The notes beneath the pieces were generated by a model. The model did not search any database. It was not told the origin of the DNA and saw nothing but the letters and a program-made list of their open reading frames with translations. A stretch of DNA of 64,000 bases from Rouxiella badensis (GTDB lineage Bacteria; Pseudomonadota; Gammaproteobacteria; Enterobacterales; Enterobacteriaceae), in assembly GCA_026967495.1 (NCBI GenBank), contig CP114060.1, positions 4,898,001 through 4,962,000 on the forward strand, written 5' to 3'. Below are positions 1 through 9,247 of this stretch, piece by piece; the stretch's first letter is position 1, and each line of letters opens with the position of its first letter. Both the position numbers and the translations under genes were made by a program.

Positions 1-1432
1 GACGAAACCGACAGCATCGGTTCACACGTCGACGACACGTTAATCGCGGGTGCGGGCCTGTGTGACAAAGAGGCCGTCGAATTTATTGCCAGCAACGCCA
101 AACACTGCGTTCAATGGCTCATCGATCAGGGCGTGCTCTTTGATACAGAAACCGGCAACAGCGCAGAAGAACGCTATCACTTAACAAGAGAAGGCGGCCA
201 TAGCCATCGGCGTATTCTCCATACTGCTGATGCTACTGGTAAAGAAGTAGAAACCACGCTGGTAGGGAAAGCAAGGTCCCACCCCAATATTAGCGTAAAA
301 GAACGCTATAACGCGGTGGATCTTATCACCTCGAGCAAACTTGGATTACCCGGCACACAGCGTGTGGTAGGGGCGTATGTCTGGAACCGCGACATCGAGC
401 AGGTCGAAACCCTGCGCGCCAAAGCCGTGGTGCTGGCGACCGGCGGAGCGGCGAAAGTCTACCAATACACCACTAACCCTGACGTCGCCTCCGGTGACGG
501 CATTGCCATGGCTTGGCGTGCGGGCTGTCGCGTCGCTAATCTCGAATTTAATCAGTTTCACCCGACCTGCCTTTATCATCCACAGGCGCGCAATTTCCTG
601 TTGACCGAAGCCCTGCGCGGCGAAGGGGCTTATCTGAAGCGTCCGGACGGCACCCGCTTCATGCCCGACTTCGACTCGCGCGGCGAACTCGCTCCTCGCG
701 ACGTGGTAGCACGAGCTATCGACCACGAAATGAAACGCCTCGGCGCAGACTGCATGTATCTCGACATCAGCCATCGCCCGCCGGAATTCATTAAGCATCA
801 TTTCCCGATGATCGACGAAAAACTGCTTTCGCTGGGCATTGACCTTACGCGTGATCCTATTCCGATCGTGCCTGCCGCACACTACACCTGCGGCGGCGTG
901 ATGGTAGACCAGCACGGCAGAACCGATCTTGACGGCCTCTATGCCATCGGTGAGGTGAGCTATACCGGGCTGCACGGCGCAAACCGTCTGGCATCCAATT
1001 CGTTGCTGGAATGTCTGGTTTACGGCTGGTCGGCCGCCGAAGATATTCTCGAACGACTGCCGCGTATCAAAATGCCGAAGAGTTTACCGGCGTGGGATGA
1101 AAGCAAGGTCGATGACTCAGACGAGAAAGTGGTGATTCAGCACAACTGGCATGAGCTACGGCTGTTTATGTGGGACTATGTAGGCATTGTGCGCACCACC
1201 AAACGTCTGGAGCGCGCGCTGCGACGCATTAATATGCTACAACATGAAATCGACGAGTATTACGCCAATTTCCGCATCTCGAACAACTTGCTCGAACTAC
1301 GCAATCTGGTGCAGGTCGCCGAGGCTCATTGTGCGCAGCGCGATGGCGAGAAAGGAAAGCCGAGGTTTACACTTTACGCTCGACTATCCCGATCTGCTTG
1401 ACGATCCTCAACCCACTATTTTGCAGCCCTGA
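1..1432 (+). CDS. nadB: L-aspartate oxidase, 5' truncated, one frameshift
   Basis: FAD-dependent enzyme oxidising L-aspartate to iminoaspartate, the first step of de novo NAD synthesis, acting in the cytoplasm with NadA. The reading frame is already open at base 1, so roughly 60 N-terminal residues lie outside the window. Visible family motifs include HLTREGGHSHRRI, EFNQFHPT, the RGELAPRD segment and HYTCGGVMVD, typical of the succinate dehydrogenase/fumarate reductase flavoprotein family. The frame runs off-family after VQVAE; the next frame supplies the expected LIVRSAMARKESRGLHFTLDYP tail (in two pieces) and stops at 1432. One extra base at about 1324 inside GAGGCTC (expected GAGCTC) explains this. 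I read the gene as intact in the organism. Identity is very secure; whether the frameshift is real is doubtful. Confidence 0.95.
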
Positions 1433-1445
1433 TTTCAGAGAATAC

Positions 1446-2188
1446 TCAGTAATTTAAGTAGAAATCAGTAATCAGACGTCTGAACTCCGTGCTGTAGACG
1501 TTAAGCTGCTCACGGAGTGCCAACTCGCGGTAGTCGGGTTCTCCCGGCTGTTTTGTCAACGCCAGCAGCATGCGGTTCAACGGTTTTCCAGGCCGATCAC
1601 GAATGTCCATCCGCGCACGAGTATGCCAGCCTTGCGCCGCCGCAGCCTGTTCGAACGTCAGCCCAATCTCATAGGGCAAGACTACGCAAAGGTGCCGTGA
1701 GGCGTTAACAGCCTGCTGGCGCAGCCTAACAGCGCCTCATGGGTCAGCGTTTCGGTATAGCGCGCGGCATTACGGGCTTCGTCACGGCAGGCAACCGCGG
1801 ACTCAAAGTACGGCGGATTACTGACAACTAGGTCATAGCCCTGCGCCGCGTTTTGGGCGAAATGGTTTACGTCCTCAGCATAGACGTGAAGCCGGCCAGA
1901 CCAGCGCGACTCGGCAAAGTTTTCTTTTGCCTGCTCCGCAGCGGCACTTTCCAGCTCAACGGCATCGACGCGAACCTCATTCTGCGTTCTCTGGGCCAGC
2001 ATCAGCGCGACAAGGCCGGTGCCGGTACCGATATCCAGAATACGCCTGGCACCCTCGACCGGTGACCAGGCGCCGAGCAATACGCCGTCGGTGCCTACCT
2101 TCATTGCGCATCTGTCGTGGGCGACGAAAAATTGTTTAAAGGTAAATCCGTTACCTCGAAGAGGCTTGCTGGCGCGGGCTTCAGTCAC
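1446..2188 (-). CDS. trmN: tRNA1(Val) (adenine(37)-N6)-methyltransferase, one frameshift
   Basis: SAM-dependent methyltransferase (YfiC/TrmN6) making m6A37 in tRNA-Val. The N-terminal part carries NGFTFKQFFVAHDRCAMKVG, the SAM-binding LDIGTGTG motif and the catalytic NPPY motif (VVSNPPYF), characteristic of N6-adenine methyltransferases. The frame stops after HGTFA at about 1690, and the C-terminal third (PYEIGLTFEQ to the stop at 1446) continues in another frame. Adding one base to the AAA run at 1688-1690 joins them into 247 residues, matching the 245 residues of the E. coli protein. This is a homopolymer undercall, not a convincing pseudogene. It is convergent with nadB and divergent from srmB, as in E. 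coli. Confidence 0.93.
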
Positions 2189-2347
2189 TACGCTTTCCTG
2201 TTGTTTTCACCGAAATATAAGGTGTTCATGGCATAATGCGCTAAGCATAAGACAAAGCCATTATGAGTAAAAGCGCCCCTTTACGCTTAAATAGGTGAAG
2301 TACGCGGCTAACACGTCTATAATCGGCGCCCCAAGTAGAGGTAGACC

Positions 2348-3664
2348 ATGACTGTAACGAATTTTTCCGAACTCGAACTCGATGAACGCCTGATCGAAGC
2401 GCTGAGCGACAAAGGCTATAGCCGCCCTACTGCTATTCAGGCAGAGGCCATTCCGCCGGCGATGGACGGACGCGACGTGTTGGGTTCGGCGCCTACCGGC
2501 ACCGGCAAGACCGCAGCATTCCTGCTGCCTGCTCTGCAACACTTGCTGGACTTTCCGCGTAAAAAGTCTGGTCCACCACGTGTTCTTATCCTGACGCCAA
2601 CCCGTGAGCTGGCGATGCAGGTTGCTGACCAGGCTCGTGAACTGGCCGCACATACTGAATTAGATATCGCGACCATTACCGGTGGCGTAGCCTACATGAA
2701 CCACGCTGAAGTCTTCAGCGAGAATCAGGACATCGTCGTCGCCACCACCGGCCGTTTACTTCAGTATATAAAAGAAGAAAACTTCGACTGCCGCGCGATC
2801 GAAACCTTAATTCTCGACGAAGCCGACCGTATGCTCGACATGGGCTTTGCTCAAGATATCGAGACCATTTCGGCCGAGGCCCGCTGGCGTAAGCAGACGT
2901 TGCTGTTCTCGGCAACGCTTGAAGGTGAAGCGATTCGTGAATTCGCCGAGCGTATCCTGACCGAACCGGTCGAGATCGAGGCCGATCCTTCACGCCGTGA
3001 GCGCAAGAAGATCCTGCAGTGGTACTACCGCGCAGACGACCTGAAGCACAAGACTGCGCTGCTTTGCCACCTGCTGAAACAGGAAGACGTGACCAAATCA
3101 GTGGTCTTCGTGCGTAAACGTGAGCGCGTGCACGAACTGGTTGGCTGGCTGCGTGAGGCGGGCATCAATTCCTGCTATCTCGAAGGTGAAATGGTGCAGG
3201 TTAAGCGTACCGAAGCCGTTAAACGTATGGTCGAAGACCGCGTTAACGTGCTTGTCGCCACCGACATCGCGGCACGTGGTCTGGACATCAATGACATTAG
3301 TCACGTGTTCAACTTCGATATCCCGCTGACTGCCGACACTTATCTGCACCGCATTGGCCGTACTGGCCGCGCGGGACGTAAAGGCACGGCTATCTCATTG
3401 GTCGAGGCACATGACCATCTGCTGCTCGGTAAAATTGAGCGCTATCTGGATCAGCCTCTGAAGTCACGCGTGATTGATGAGTTAAGGCCGCAAACCAAGG
3501 CACCAAGCGCCAAGACGACCGGTAAACCGTCGAAAAAAGTGCTGGCCAAGCGTAAAGAGAAGCAGAAGCAAGAAGCCGAGAAGTCAAAAGTGAAGGTGAA
3601 AGTACGCCATCGCGATGCGAAAAACGTGGGTAAACGTCGCAAGGCGAAAACAGAAGAAAGTTAA
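2348..3664 (+). CDS. srmB: ATP-dependent RNA helicase SrmB
   Basis: DEAD-box helicase that assists early assembly of the 50S ribosomal subunit. The 438 residues show the expected order: Q-motif region near residue 25, Walker A APTGTGKT near 48, DEAD (LDEADRMLDMGF) near 158, SAT (LFSATLEG) near 187, and the helicase C-terminal motif HRIGRTGRAGR near 335. The tail is a lysine-rich basic extension (KSKVKVKVRHRDAK) likely to bind RNA. Length is close to the E. coli protein (444). The ATG at 2348 follows AGAGGT. It has its own transcript, ending at the hairpin just downstream, and diverges from trmN. Confidence 0.97.
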   Translation: MTVTNFSELELDERLIEALSDKGYSRPTAIQAEAIPPAMDGRDVLGSAPTGTGKTAAFLLPALQHLLDFPRKKSGPPRVLILTPTRELAMQVADQARELAAHTELDIATITGGVAYMNHAEVFSENQDIVVATTGRLLQYIKEENFDCRAIETLILDEADRMLDMGFAQDIETISAEARWRKQTLLFSATLEGEAIREFAERILTEPVEIEADPSRRERKKILQWYYRADDLKHKTALLCHLLKQEDVTKSVVFVRKRERVHELVGWLREAGINSCYLEGEMVQVKRTEAVKRMVEDRVNVLVATDIAARGLDINDISHVFNFDIPLTADTYLHRIGRTGRAGRKGTAISLVEAHDHLLLGKIERYLDQPLKSRVIDELRPQTKAPSAKTTGKPSKKVLAKRKEKQKQEAEKSKVKVKVRHRDAKNVGKRRKAKTEES

Positions 3665-3683
3665 CTTTTGTTTTAATCCTGCT

Positions 3684-3717
3684 AAAAGCCCCGTTAATGA
3701 CGGGGCTTTTTGTTTTT
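3684..3717 (+). terminator. Rho-independent terminator of srmB, shared with grcA end
   Basis: A stem AAAAGCCCCGT / ACGGGGCTTTTT with a short loop followed by a T-rich run lies 20 bp after the srmB stop and overlaps the convergent grcA stop codon at 3716-3718. The T tract is stronger in the srmB direction. Confidence 0.9.
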
Positions 3718-4098
3718 ACAGGCTCTGAGTGAAAGTACGAGTGATCACGTCCTGCTGCTGTTCCGGCGTCAACGAGTTAAAACGCACGGCGTACCCCGAG
3801 ACACGGATAGTCAACTGAGGATACTTCTCAGGATGTTTTATCGCATCTTCGAGCGTCTCACGACGCATGACGTTAACGTTAAGATGCTGCCCCCTTCTAC
3901 GCGAACCGTTGGCTGAATCTCTAGCGGTATTTCACGATATTCGAATTTACCCAACTCGCTAACCGGCACAGTTTGCCCTTCCTGATAGCCTGATTTTGCA
4001 CAAATACAGCGTGCCTCAAACTTTTCATCATCCAGCAGCCAAAAAGAGTTTTTAAGCGCGTCGTTATTGGCCTGAGTGATTTGGATCCCGATGATCAT
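3716..4098 (-). CDS. grcA: autonomous glycyl radical cofactor GrcA (YfiD), one frameshift
   Basis: Small protein that replaces the oxygen-damaged C-terminal glycyl-radical domain of pyruvate formate-lyase under microaerobic or acid conditions. It starts MIIGIQITQANND and reads EYREIPLEIQPTVRVEGG, then leaves the family frame. The next frame gives the expected QHLNVNVMRRETLEDA and the glycyl-radical loop RVSGYAVRFNSLTPEQQ, with Gly as radical site, ending VITRTFTQSL at 3716. Adding one base to the short C run near 3890-3894 restores exactly 127 residues, the E. coli length. Probable homopolymer undercall. An FNR site lies upstream. Confidence 0.93.
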
Positions 4099-4179
4099 AG
4101 TTTCTCTCCATTCTTAAAATTGAAACGAGCAAGCGATCGTCGTCTGATGAGGGCGGCAATCCTTCCTAAGCATGCTTCT

Positions 4180-4221
4180 GGTATATCAGTTGGCAGAGAA
4201 AGCCGTGTTGATAAAAATCAA
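4180..4221 (-). promoter_or_regulatory. FNR-activated promoter of grcA
   Basis: A perfect FNR box TTGAT-N4-ATCAA occupies 4208-4221. On the minus strand a TATACC -10-like hexamer sits at 4185-4180, so an FNR centre near -41.5 would place the start around 4173. That is the class II geometry expected for an anaerobically induced gene. The start site itself is inferred. Confidence 0.75.
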
Positions 4222-4303
4222 TTAGGACGCAGAGAGAGTATCTCTGGCGAGCCTGAGCAGGTAAGCTACGCAGATTAAAATTTCGTATAAATGGAGAGCG
4301 CTT

Positions 4304-4984
4304 ATGGCAGTCCCGCTCACCTGGCACGACGTGATTGGCCAGGAAAAACAGCAGAGTTATTTTTTGGATACCCTGAAATTTGTCGCGACAGAACGTGCAT
4401 CAGGGAAGACTATTTATCCGCCTCAGGAAGAGGTATTTAACGCCTTTCGCTCGACCGAGTTCTCACAGGTCAAGGTGGTTATTCTTGGGCAAGACCCTTA
4501 CCACGGCCCAAATCAGGCCCATGGACTGTCCTTTTCCGTGAAACCTGGCATCCCAGCGCCTCCTTCCCTGGTCAATATTTATAAGGAGCTGGCGACAGAC
4601 ATCCCGGGATTTGAGCGCCCTCATCACGGGTATCTGCAAAGCTGGGCCGATCAGGGCGTGCTGCTACTTAACACCGTGCTCACGGTCGAGGCCGGGCAGG
4701 CGCACTCTCATGCCAAATTGGGCTGGGAAACCTTTACCGACAAGGTGATAAGCGTGCTGAATACGCATCGTGAAGGCGTGGTCTTCCTGCTCTGGGGATC
4801 GCATGCGCAGAAGAAAGGCAGCATTATCGACCCGGTACGACATCGCGTATTAAAGGCCCCGCATCCGTCGCCGCTCTCGGCCCACCGCGGTTTTCTGGGC
4901 TGTAAGCATTTCTCGATGGCCAATCAGCTGCTTGAACAGCAGGGACTGCCGCCGATTGACTGGATGCCAAAACTGCCGGCATAA
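4304..4984 (+). CDS. ung: uracil-DNA glycosylase
   Basis: Family 1 uracil-DNA glycosylase that removes uracil from DNA to start base-excision repair. The 226 residues contain the water-activating motif GQDPYHG with catalytic Asp near residue 64, the PPSLVNIYKEL segment, the LLLNTVLTV strand, and the DNA-intercalation loop HPSPLSAHRGF with catalytic His near residue 187. Full length for the family (E. coli 229). The ATG at 4304 is preceded by GGAGAG. It is divergent from grcA, as in E. coli, but its downstream neighbour here is grpE instead of yfiF. Confidence 0.98.
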   Translation: MAVPLTWHDVIGQEKQQSYFLDTLKFVATERASGKTIYPPQEEVFNAFRSTEFSQVKVVILGQDPYHGPNQAHGLSFSVKPGIPAPPSLVNIYKELATDIPGFERPHHGYLQSWADQGVLLLNTVLTVEAGQAHSHAKLGWETFTDKVISVLNTHREGVVFLLWGSHAQKKGSIIDPVRHRVLKAPHPSPLSAHRGFLGCKHFSMANQLLEQQGLPPIDWMPKLPA

Positions 4985-5013
4985 GCGATGACTCTATGTC
5001 GCAGACACAAAAT

Positions 5014-5038
5014 AAAAAGGCACCCCGTGGGTGCCTTT
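5014..5038 (-). terminator. Bidirectional terminator between ung and grpE
   Basis: Stem AAAGGCACCC / GGGTGCCTTT with a CGT loop between two convergent genes. Read leftwards (grpE direction) it is followed by a TTTTTATTTTG tract, so it is mainly the grpE terminator. Confidence 0.85.
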
Positions 5039-5060
5039 GACGTTCTGGAACAGGGTCGAA

Positions 5061-5648
5061 TCAGGCTTTAGCCTTGGAAACGGCAACCATTGCAGGACGA
5101 AGCAAACGGCCATTCAAGGTGTAACCCTTTTGCATCACCATGATAACGTGGTTCGGCTCGAGCTCTTCAGATTCCATCAGAGTCATTGCCTGATGCAATT
5201 CCGGGTTGAACGGGACATGGACGTCGTTAACGACTTCGAGACCGAATTTGCTCACTGCACCCAACAGAGATTTAAGGGTCAGCTCAACGCCTTCGATAGT
5301 TGAGGTGAGTTCTGCATTCGACTTGTCGGCCAAGTCCAGTGCGCGCTCCAGGTTATCGATAACCGGCAGCAGTTCGCCAGAAAACTTCTCAAGGGCAAAT
5401 TTATGCGCTTTTTCGATGTCCAGCTCGGTACGACGACGAATGTTTTCCACTTCAGCTTTCGCACGCAGCAGACTTTCGCGCTCGCGTTGCTGAGTTTCTT
5501 TCAGCTGGGCTTCCAGCTCGGCGATACGTGCATCACGCGGATCAACGACGTCAGCCGCCTGAGTTTCCACTTCCGCGTGCAGCTCTTGTTCCTGATTCAG
5601 TTCATCCGAGGCTTGCTCGTTAGGCGTCTTATGTTCTTTACTACTCAT
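5061..5648 (-). CDS. grpE: nucleotide exchange factor GrpE
   Basis: Cytoplasmic co-chaperone that exchanges ADP for ATP on DnaK. The 195 residues have an acidic N-terminus, a long coiled coil (about residues 40-90, ELEAQLKETQQRERESLLRA), the dimer helix bundle LLPVIDNLERALDLA, and the C-terminal beta domain HQAMTLME...GYTLNGRLLRPAMVAVSK. Length matches the family (197 in E. coli). The coding sequence contains one of only two intact GAGCTC sites seen in the window (5160-5165). It is divergent from nadK, with a heat-shock promoter between them. Confidence 0.98.
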   Translation of the reverse strand: MSSKEHKTPNEQASDELNQEQELHAEVETQAADVVDPRDARIAELEAQLKETQQRERESLLRAKAEVENIRRRTELDIEKAHKFALEKFSGELLPVIDNLERALDLADKSNAELTSTIEGVELTLKSLLGAVSKFGLEVVNDVHVPFNPELHQAMTLMESEELEPNHVIMVMQKGYTLNGRLLRPAMVAVSKAKA

Positions 5649-5688
5649 GAATATCTCCGCGTTTTAGCTTTAATCTTGCTAGTTGGCT

Positions 5689-5718
5689 TATTATGGGGAT
5701 CAAAACTAGGGTTTCAAG
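5689..5718 (-). promoter_or_regulatory. sigma-32 heat-shock promoter of grpE
   Basis: On the minus strand CTTGAA (5718-5713) is followed after 14 nt by CCCCATAATA (5698-5689), a close match to the RpoH consensus CTTGAA-N13/14-CCCCATnT, about 40 bp upstream of the grpE ATG. Confidence 0.85.
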
Positions 5719-5785
5719 GCCTGATATCTGATTTACAGGCCATACTCCAGGTGACACACATGCGGTTTCGAGGATAACCAAAGCA

Positions 5786-6664
5786 ATGAACAAAAAATTT
5801 GAGTGTATTGGGATAGTTGGTCATCCCCGCCATCCTTCCGCTCTGGCTACCCATGAAATGCTTTATCACTGGTTGATCTCGAAAGGTCACCAGGTCATCG
5901 TCGAGCGTCAGGTGGCTCAAGATTTATCCTTGAAAGACGCGCAGACCGGGACGCTGGCCGAAATCGGCAAGCTTGCCTCTCTGGCCGTCGTGGTAGGCGG
6001 TGACGGCAACATGCTTGGTGCCGCACGCGTTCTCGCGCGTTACGATATCAAGGTGATCGGCATCAACCGTGGCAATCTGGGGTTCCTCACCGACCTCGAT
6101 CCCGATAATGCCCTACAGCAACTCGACGACGTGCTGAAAGGCGAATATATCAGCGAACAGCGCTTCCTGCTCGAGGCAATCGTGCGCCGTGGCGACGAGC
6201 AGAGCCGGGTAAGCACCGCGATTAACGAGGTAGTGCTTCATCCGGGCAAGGTCGCGCATATGATTGAATTCGAAGTTTATATCGATGACAGCTTCGCCTT
6301 TTCCCAGCGTTCGGACGGGCTGATTATTTCAACGCCAACCGGCTCGACGGCCTATTCGCTCTCAGGCGGTGGCCCTATTCTGACGCCGACGCTGGACGCG
6401 ATTGCGCTGGTGCCGATGTTCCCACATACCCTCTCGGCCCGACCGCTGGTTATCAACAGCAGCAGCACTATTTGCCTGAAGTTTTCGCATATGAGTATTG
6501 ACCTGGAGATAAGCTGTGACAGTCAGATTGCCCTGCCAATTCAACAGGGTGAAGAGGTCATTATCAGACGAAGTGATTATTATCTGAACCTGATTCACCC
6601 TAAAGACTACAGTTATTTCAATACATTAAGCACGAAACTAGGCTGGTCAAAAAAATTATTCTGA
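5786..6664 (+). CDS. nadK: NAD kinase
   Basis: ATP-dependent kinase converting NAD to NADP. The 292 residues match the E. coli protein in length and carry the diagnostic GGDGN motif (residues 71-75), the NRGNLGFLTD segment near 95, the INEVVLH strand near 147 and the glycine-rich TPTGSTAYSLSGGGPI motif near 185. The start ATG at 5786 is fixed by the family N-terminus (MNKKFECIGIVG). It lies between divergent grpE and the SOS gene recN, the conserved enterobacterial order. Confidence 0.98.
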   Translation: MNKKFECIGIVGHPRHPSALATHEMLYHWLISKGHQVIVERQVAQDLSLKDAQTGTLAEIGKLASLAVVVGGDGNMLGAARVLARYDIKVIGINRGNLGFLTDLDPDNALQQLDDVLKGEYISEQRFLLEAIVRRGDEQSRVSTAINEVVLHPGKVAHMIEFEVYIDDSFAFSQRSDGLIISTPTGSTAYSLSGGGPILTPTLDAIALVPMFPHTLSARPLVINSSSTICLKFSHMSIDLEISCDSQIALPIQQGEEVIIRRSDYYLNLIHPKDYSYFNTLSTKLGWSKKLF

Positions 6665-6696
6665 TTTTTTCATGAAATCAGAGACTCAGGGCTTTA

Positions 6697-6752
6697 CTGT
6701 ATATAAAACCAGTTTATACTGTACGAAATTACAGGTCTGTTGTTATATACAG
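6697..6752 (+). promoter_or_regulatory. Three LexA (SOS) boxes upstream of recN
   Basis: Three CTG-N10-CAG boxes occur in tandem: 6697-6712 (CTGTATATAAAACCAG, near-consensus), 6719-6734 (CTGTACGAAATTACAG) and 6737-6752 (CTGTTGTTATATACAG). The last overlaps the recN ribosome-binding AGGAAGG. This predicts strong repression and high SOS induction. Confidence 0.93.
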
Positions 6753-6762
6753 GAAGGTGATC

Positions 6763-8425
6763 ATGCTAGCGCAACTTACTATCAATAACTTTGCCATTGT
6801 TCGCGAGTTAGAAATTGATTTTCATGCGGGTATGACGGCAATAACCGGTGAAACCGGTGCAGGTAAATCTATCGCCATCGACGCTTTGGGCCTCTGTTTG
6901 GGCAGCAGAGCCGATGGCAATGCTGTTCGTCTCGGCACTCAACGGGCCGACGTCTGTGCTCGTTTTACGCTGGCAGATACCCCTTCCGCTAAACAATGGC
7001 TCATTGATAATCAGCTTGATGAAGGCCAGGACTGTATTCTACGCAGAACCATCAGCGCCGACGGCCGCTCTCGCGGTTTTATCAATGGCACGCCGGTTCC
7101 TCTGTCGCAAATGAGAGAAATCGGCCACCATCTCATTCAAATACACGGGCAACACGCCCACCAGATGCTGGTTAAGCCTGAGCACCAAAAACACCTGCTC
7201 GACGCTTACGCGGCGCAATCTTTTCTGCTTTCTCAGATGAAAACGGCCTATCAGAACTGGCATCACAGCTGCCGTATGCTGGCGCAGTTCCAACAGCAGG
7301 TTAATGAACGCGAGTCACGTCGTCAGCTTCTGCAGTATCAGCTGAAAGAACTTAACGAATTTGCCCCGCAGCAGGGCGAATATGAACAAATCGACGAAGA
7401 GTATAAACTGCTCGCAAACAGCGGCCAGCTTCTGTCATTAAGCCAGAGTGCCCTTTATCTGTTGAGCGACAGTGAAGATCAAAATATCAGCAGCCTGCTG
7501 TATACGGTTAAAAACAAGCTGACCGAACTCGCTGAACTCGATGAAAAAATGAATGACCTGATCGTCATGCTTGATGATGCTTCTATCCAGATAAGTGAAG
7601 CCAGTGACGAGGCTCCGTCACTACAGCGAAAGGCTAGAGATGGACCCAAACCGTATGTTCGAACTGGAACAGCGTCTCTCTCGCCAAATGGCACTTGCAC
7701 GCAAGCATCACGTAACGGCAGAAGAGCTTCCTGAGTTACATCGTCAGCTGCTCGAAGAACAAAGTGCGCTCGACGCGCAGGAAACCAATCAGGCCGAGTT
7801 AAGCGATGCCGTGCATCTTCACCACCAGCAAGCGCTGGATATTGCGCATGCGCTGCACCAGCAACGCCAGCACTTTGCCGATGAGCCTCACTCAGCTTAT
7901 TACACAGAGTATGCAAACCCTCTCAATGCCTCACGGTAAGTTTAATATTCAGGTACAGTTTATTCCTGAGAACCTGAGCATTGAAGGCGCAGACCGTATC
8001 GAGTTCCAGGTCACCACTAACCCCGGTCAACCCCTTCAGGCGCTGGCGAAAGTGGCCTCTGGCGGTGAGCTTTCCCGTATCGCTCTGGCGATTCAGGTTA
8101 TCACAGCACAGAAAATGGAAACCCCAGCGCTTATTTTTGATGAAGTCGATGTCGGTATCAGTGGCCCAACCGCTGCGATTGTCGGTAAACTACTGCGCCA
8201 GTTAGGAGAGTCCACACAGGTTATGTGCGTGACTCACTTGCCTCAGGTTGCAGGTTGCGGACATCAGCACTATTTTGTCAGCAAAGAAACTGACGGTGAA
8301 GTGACTGAAACCCAGATGAATCGGTTAGATAAAAAAGCACGTTTGCAGGAGTTGGCCCGTCTGTTGGGGGGAGCGAGGTGACAAGAAACACCCTTGCCAA
8401 TGCAAAAGAGTTGTTAGCAGCGTAA
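6763..8425 (+). CDS. recN: DNA repair protein RecN, three frameshifts
   Basis: SMC-like ATPase acting in double-strand break repair and strongly SOS-induced. Walker A GETGAGKS is at residues 29-36; the C-terminal half has the signature ASGGELSRIALAIQ and Walker B LIFDEVDVGISG, separated by coiled coil. Three shifts interrupt it: extra G at 7612 (GAGGCTC), extra C at 7886-7887 (GAGCCTC), and a G6 run at 8366-8371 that should be G7. Correcting all three yields exactly 553 residues, the E. coli length, ending ANAKELLAA at 8425. ATG 6763 is preferred over the in-frame GTG at 6757 because AGGAAGG is correctly spaced and MLAQLTINNF is the family start. I regard the gene as intact and the shifts as sequence errors. 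Confidence 0.95.
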
Positions 8426-8538
8426 TAAAGCTCAACTTTTTTACATTTCAGCGGTCATATTGGTGCCCTGCAAAGGTTTCAAACTGATGAAAGGTCTATT
8501 ATCATCGGCATCTTATGCCCTAAAGGAATGTTAAGACT

Positions 8539-8886
8539 ATGCGCTGTAAAACGCTAACTGCCGTCGCTGGAGCACTATTAATGCTGACCGCCGGTTGTTC
8601 AACTTTGGAAAAGGTTGTTTATCGTCCTGATATTAATCAGGGGAACTACCTGGCTCCTGCTGATGTTCAGAAAATTCATACCGGGATGACCAAGCAGCAG
8701 GTTGCTTACATCCTTGGAACACCGATGATGGATGATCCATTCGGTAACAACACCTGGTTCTACGTATTCCGTCAGTGGCCAAGCCACGAAGACGTACAGC
8801 AGCAGACGCTGACTTTGACCTTTAATGAGTCAGATGTGTTAACTAACATTAACAATAAGCCAAAGCTGGACGACCAGAAATCCTGA
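8539..8886 (+). CDS. bamE: outer-membrane assembly lipoprotein BamE
   Basis: Lipoprotein subunit of the beta-barrel assembly machine (BamABCDE), anchored in the outer membrane facing the periplasm. The 115 residues start with a signal peptide and a lipobox LTAGC giving lipid-modified Cys near residue 20, followed by the conserved VYRPDINQGNYL motif, QVAYILGTPMMDDPF and a TLTLTFN strand. Length is typical (E. coli 113). Position after recN is the conserved order. Confidence 0.97.
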   Translation: MRCKTLTAVAGALLMLTAGCSTLEKVVYRPDINQGNYLAPADVQKIHTGMTKQQVAYILGTPMMDDPFGNNTWFYVFRQWPSHEDVQQQTLTLTFNESDVLTNINNKPKLDDQKS

Positions 8887-8941
8887 TGTTCCAGCTTTGA
8901 TGCCACGTTGGTGTCAAACAGTGAAGCTCTTTCAGGGTAAA

Positions 8942-8968
8942 AAATAAGGCGCCTAAGGCGCCTTATTT
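8942..8968. terminator. Bidirectional terminator between bamE and rnfH
   Basis: Perfect 12-bp stem AAATAAGGCGCC / GGCGCCTTATTT around TAA. It includes the rnfH stop codon and serves both convergent genes. Confidence 0.85.
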
Positions 8969-9247
8969 ATTTGAGCGTTCTGCGCGTATTCTGCGTAGCT
9001 CTTTGGGGTCTGCAATCAGCGGCCGATAGATTTCAACCCGATCGCCATCGTTCACCACATCGCTCAATTTCACCGGGCGGCTATAAATTCCGACTTTATT
9101 GTTCTTGAGATCAATCTCGCGACGCTGCTCGAGCAGTCCTGAGGCGATTATTGCCTGCTCGACGCTACTTCCTTCGGCAATTCGCACCGTTTTTAGATAC
9201 TGGCGCTCAGGTAAGGCATAAACAACCTCAACGGAAACGTCAGACAC
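8963..9247 (-). CDS. rnfH: RnfH family ubiquitin-like protein
   Basis: Small beta-grasp protein of unknown molecular function, long paired with RatA as a toxin-antitoxin-like couple. Family features are VEVVYALPERQYLKTV near the start and KVGIYSRPVKLSDVVNDGDRVEIYRPLIADPKELRR (seen as two stretches) near the end. The GTG at 9247 overlaps the ratA stop by several bases and gives 94 residues, matching the family (96); the longer upstream frame is simply ratA coding sequence. It is translationally coupled to ratA. Confidence 0.9.
   Translation of the reverse strand: MSDVSVEVVYALPERQYLKTVRIAEGSSVEQAIIASGLLEQRREIDLKNNKVGIYSRPVKLSDVVNDGDRVEIYRPLIADPKELRRIRAERSNK

Noticed and set aside
346..975. 209-codon open frame antisense to nadB
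   Set aside because: It mirrors the nadB coding frame, has no family features, and nadB is unambiguous on the other strand.
6681..6687. GAGACTC between nadK and recN as another error site
   Set aside because: It is non-coding, so no reading frame can show whether a base was inserted. In-frame GAGTCTC and GAGCCTC in intact genes show the string also occurs naturally.
6763..8425. Programmed frameshifting in recN, smpB or nrdF
   Set aside because: No slippery heptamer or following structure is common to them; the shared feature is GAGCTC with an extra base, which also occurs in unrelated genes.
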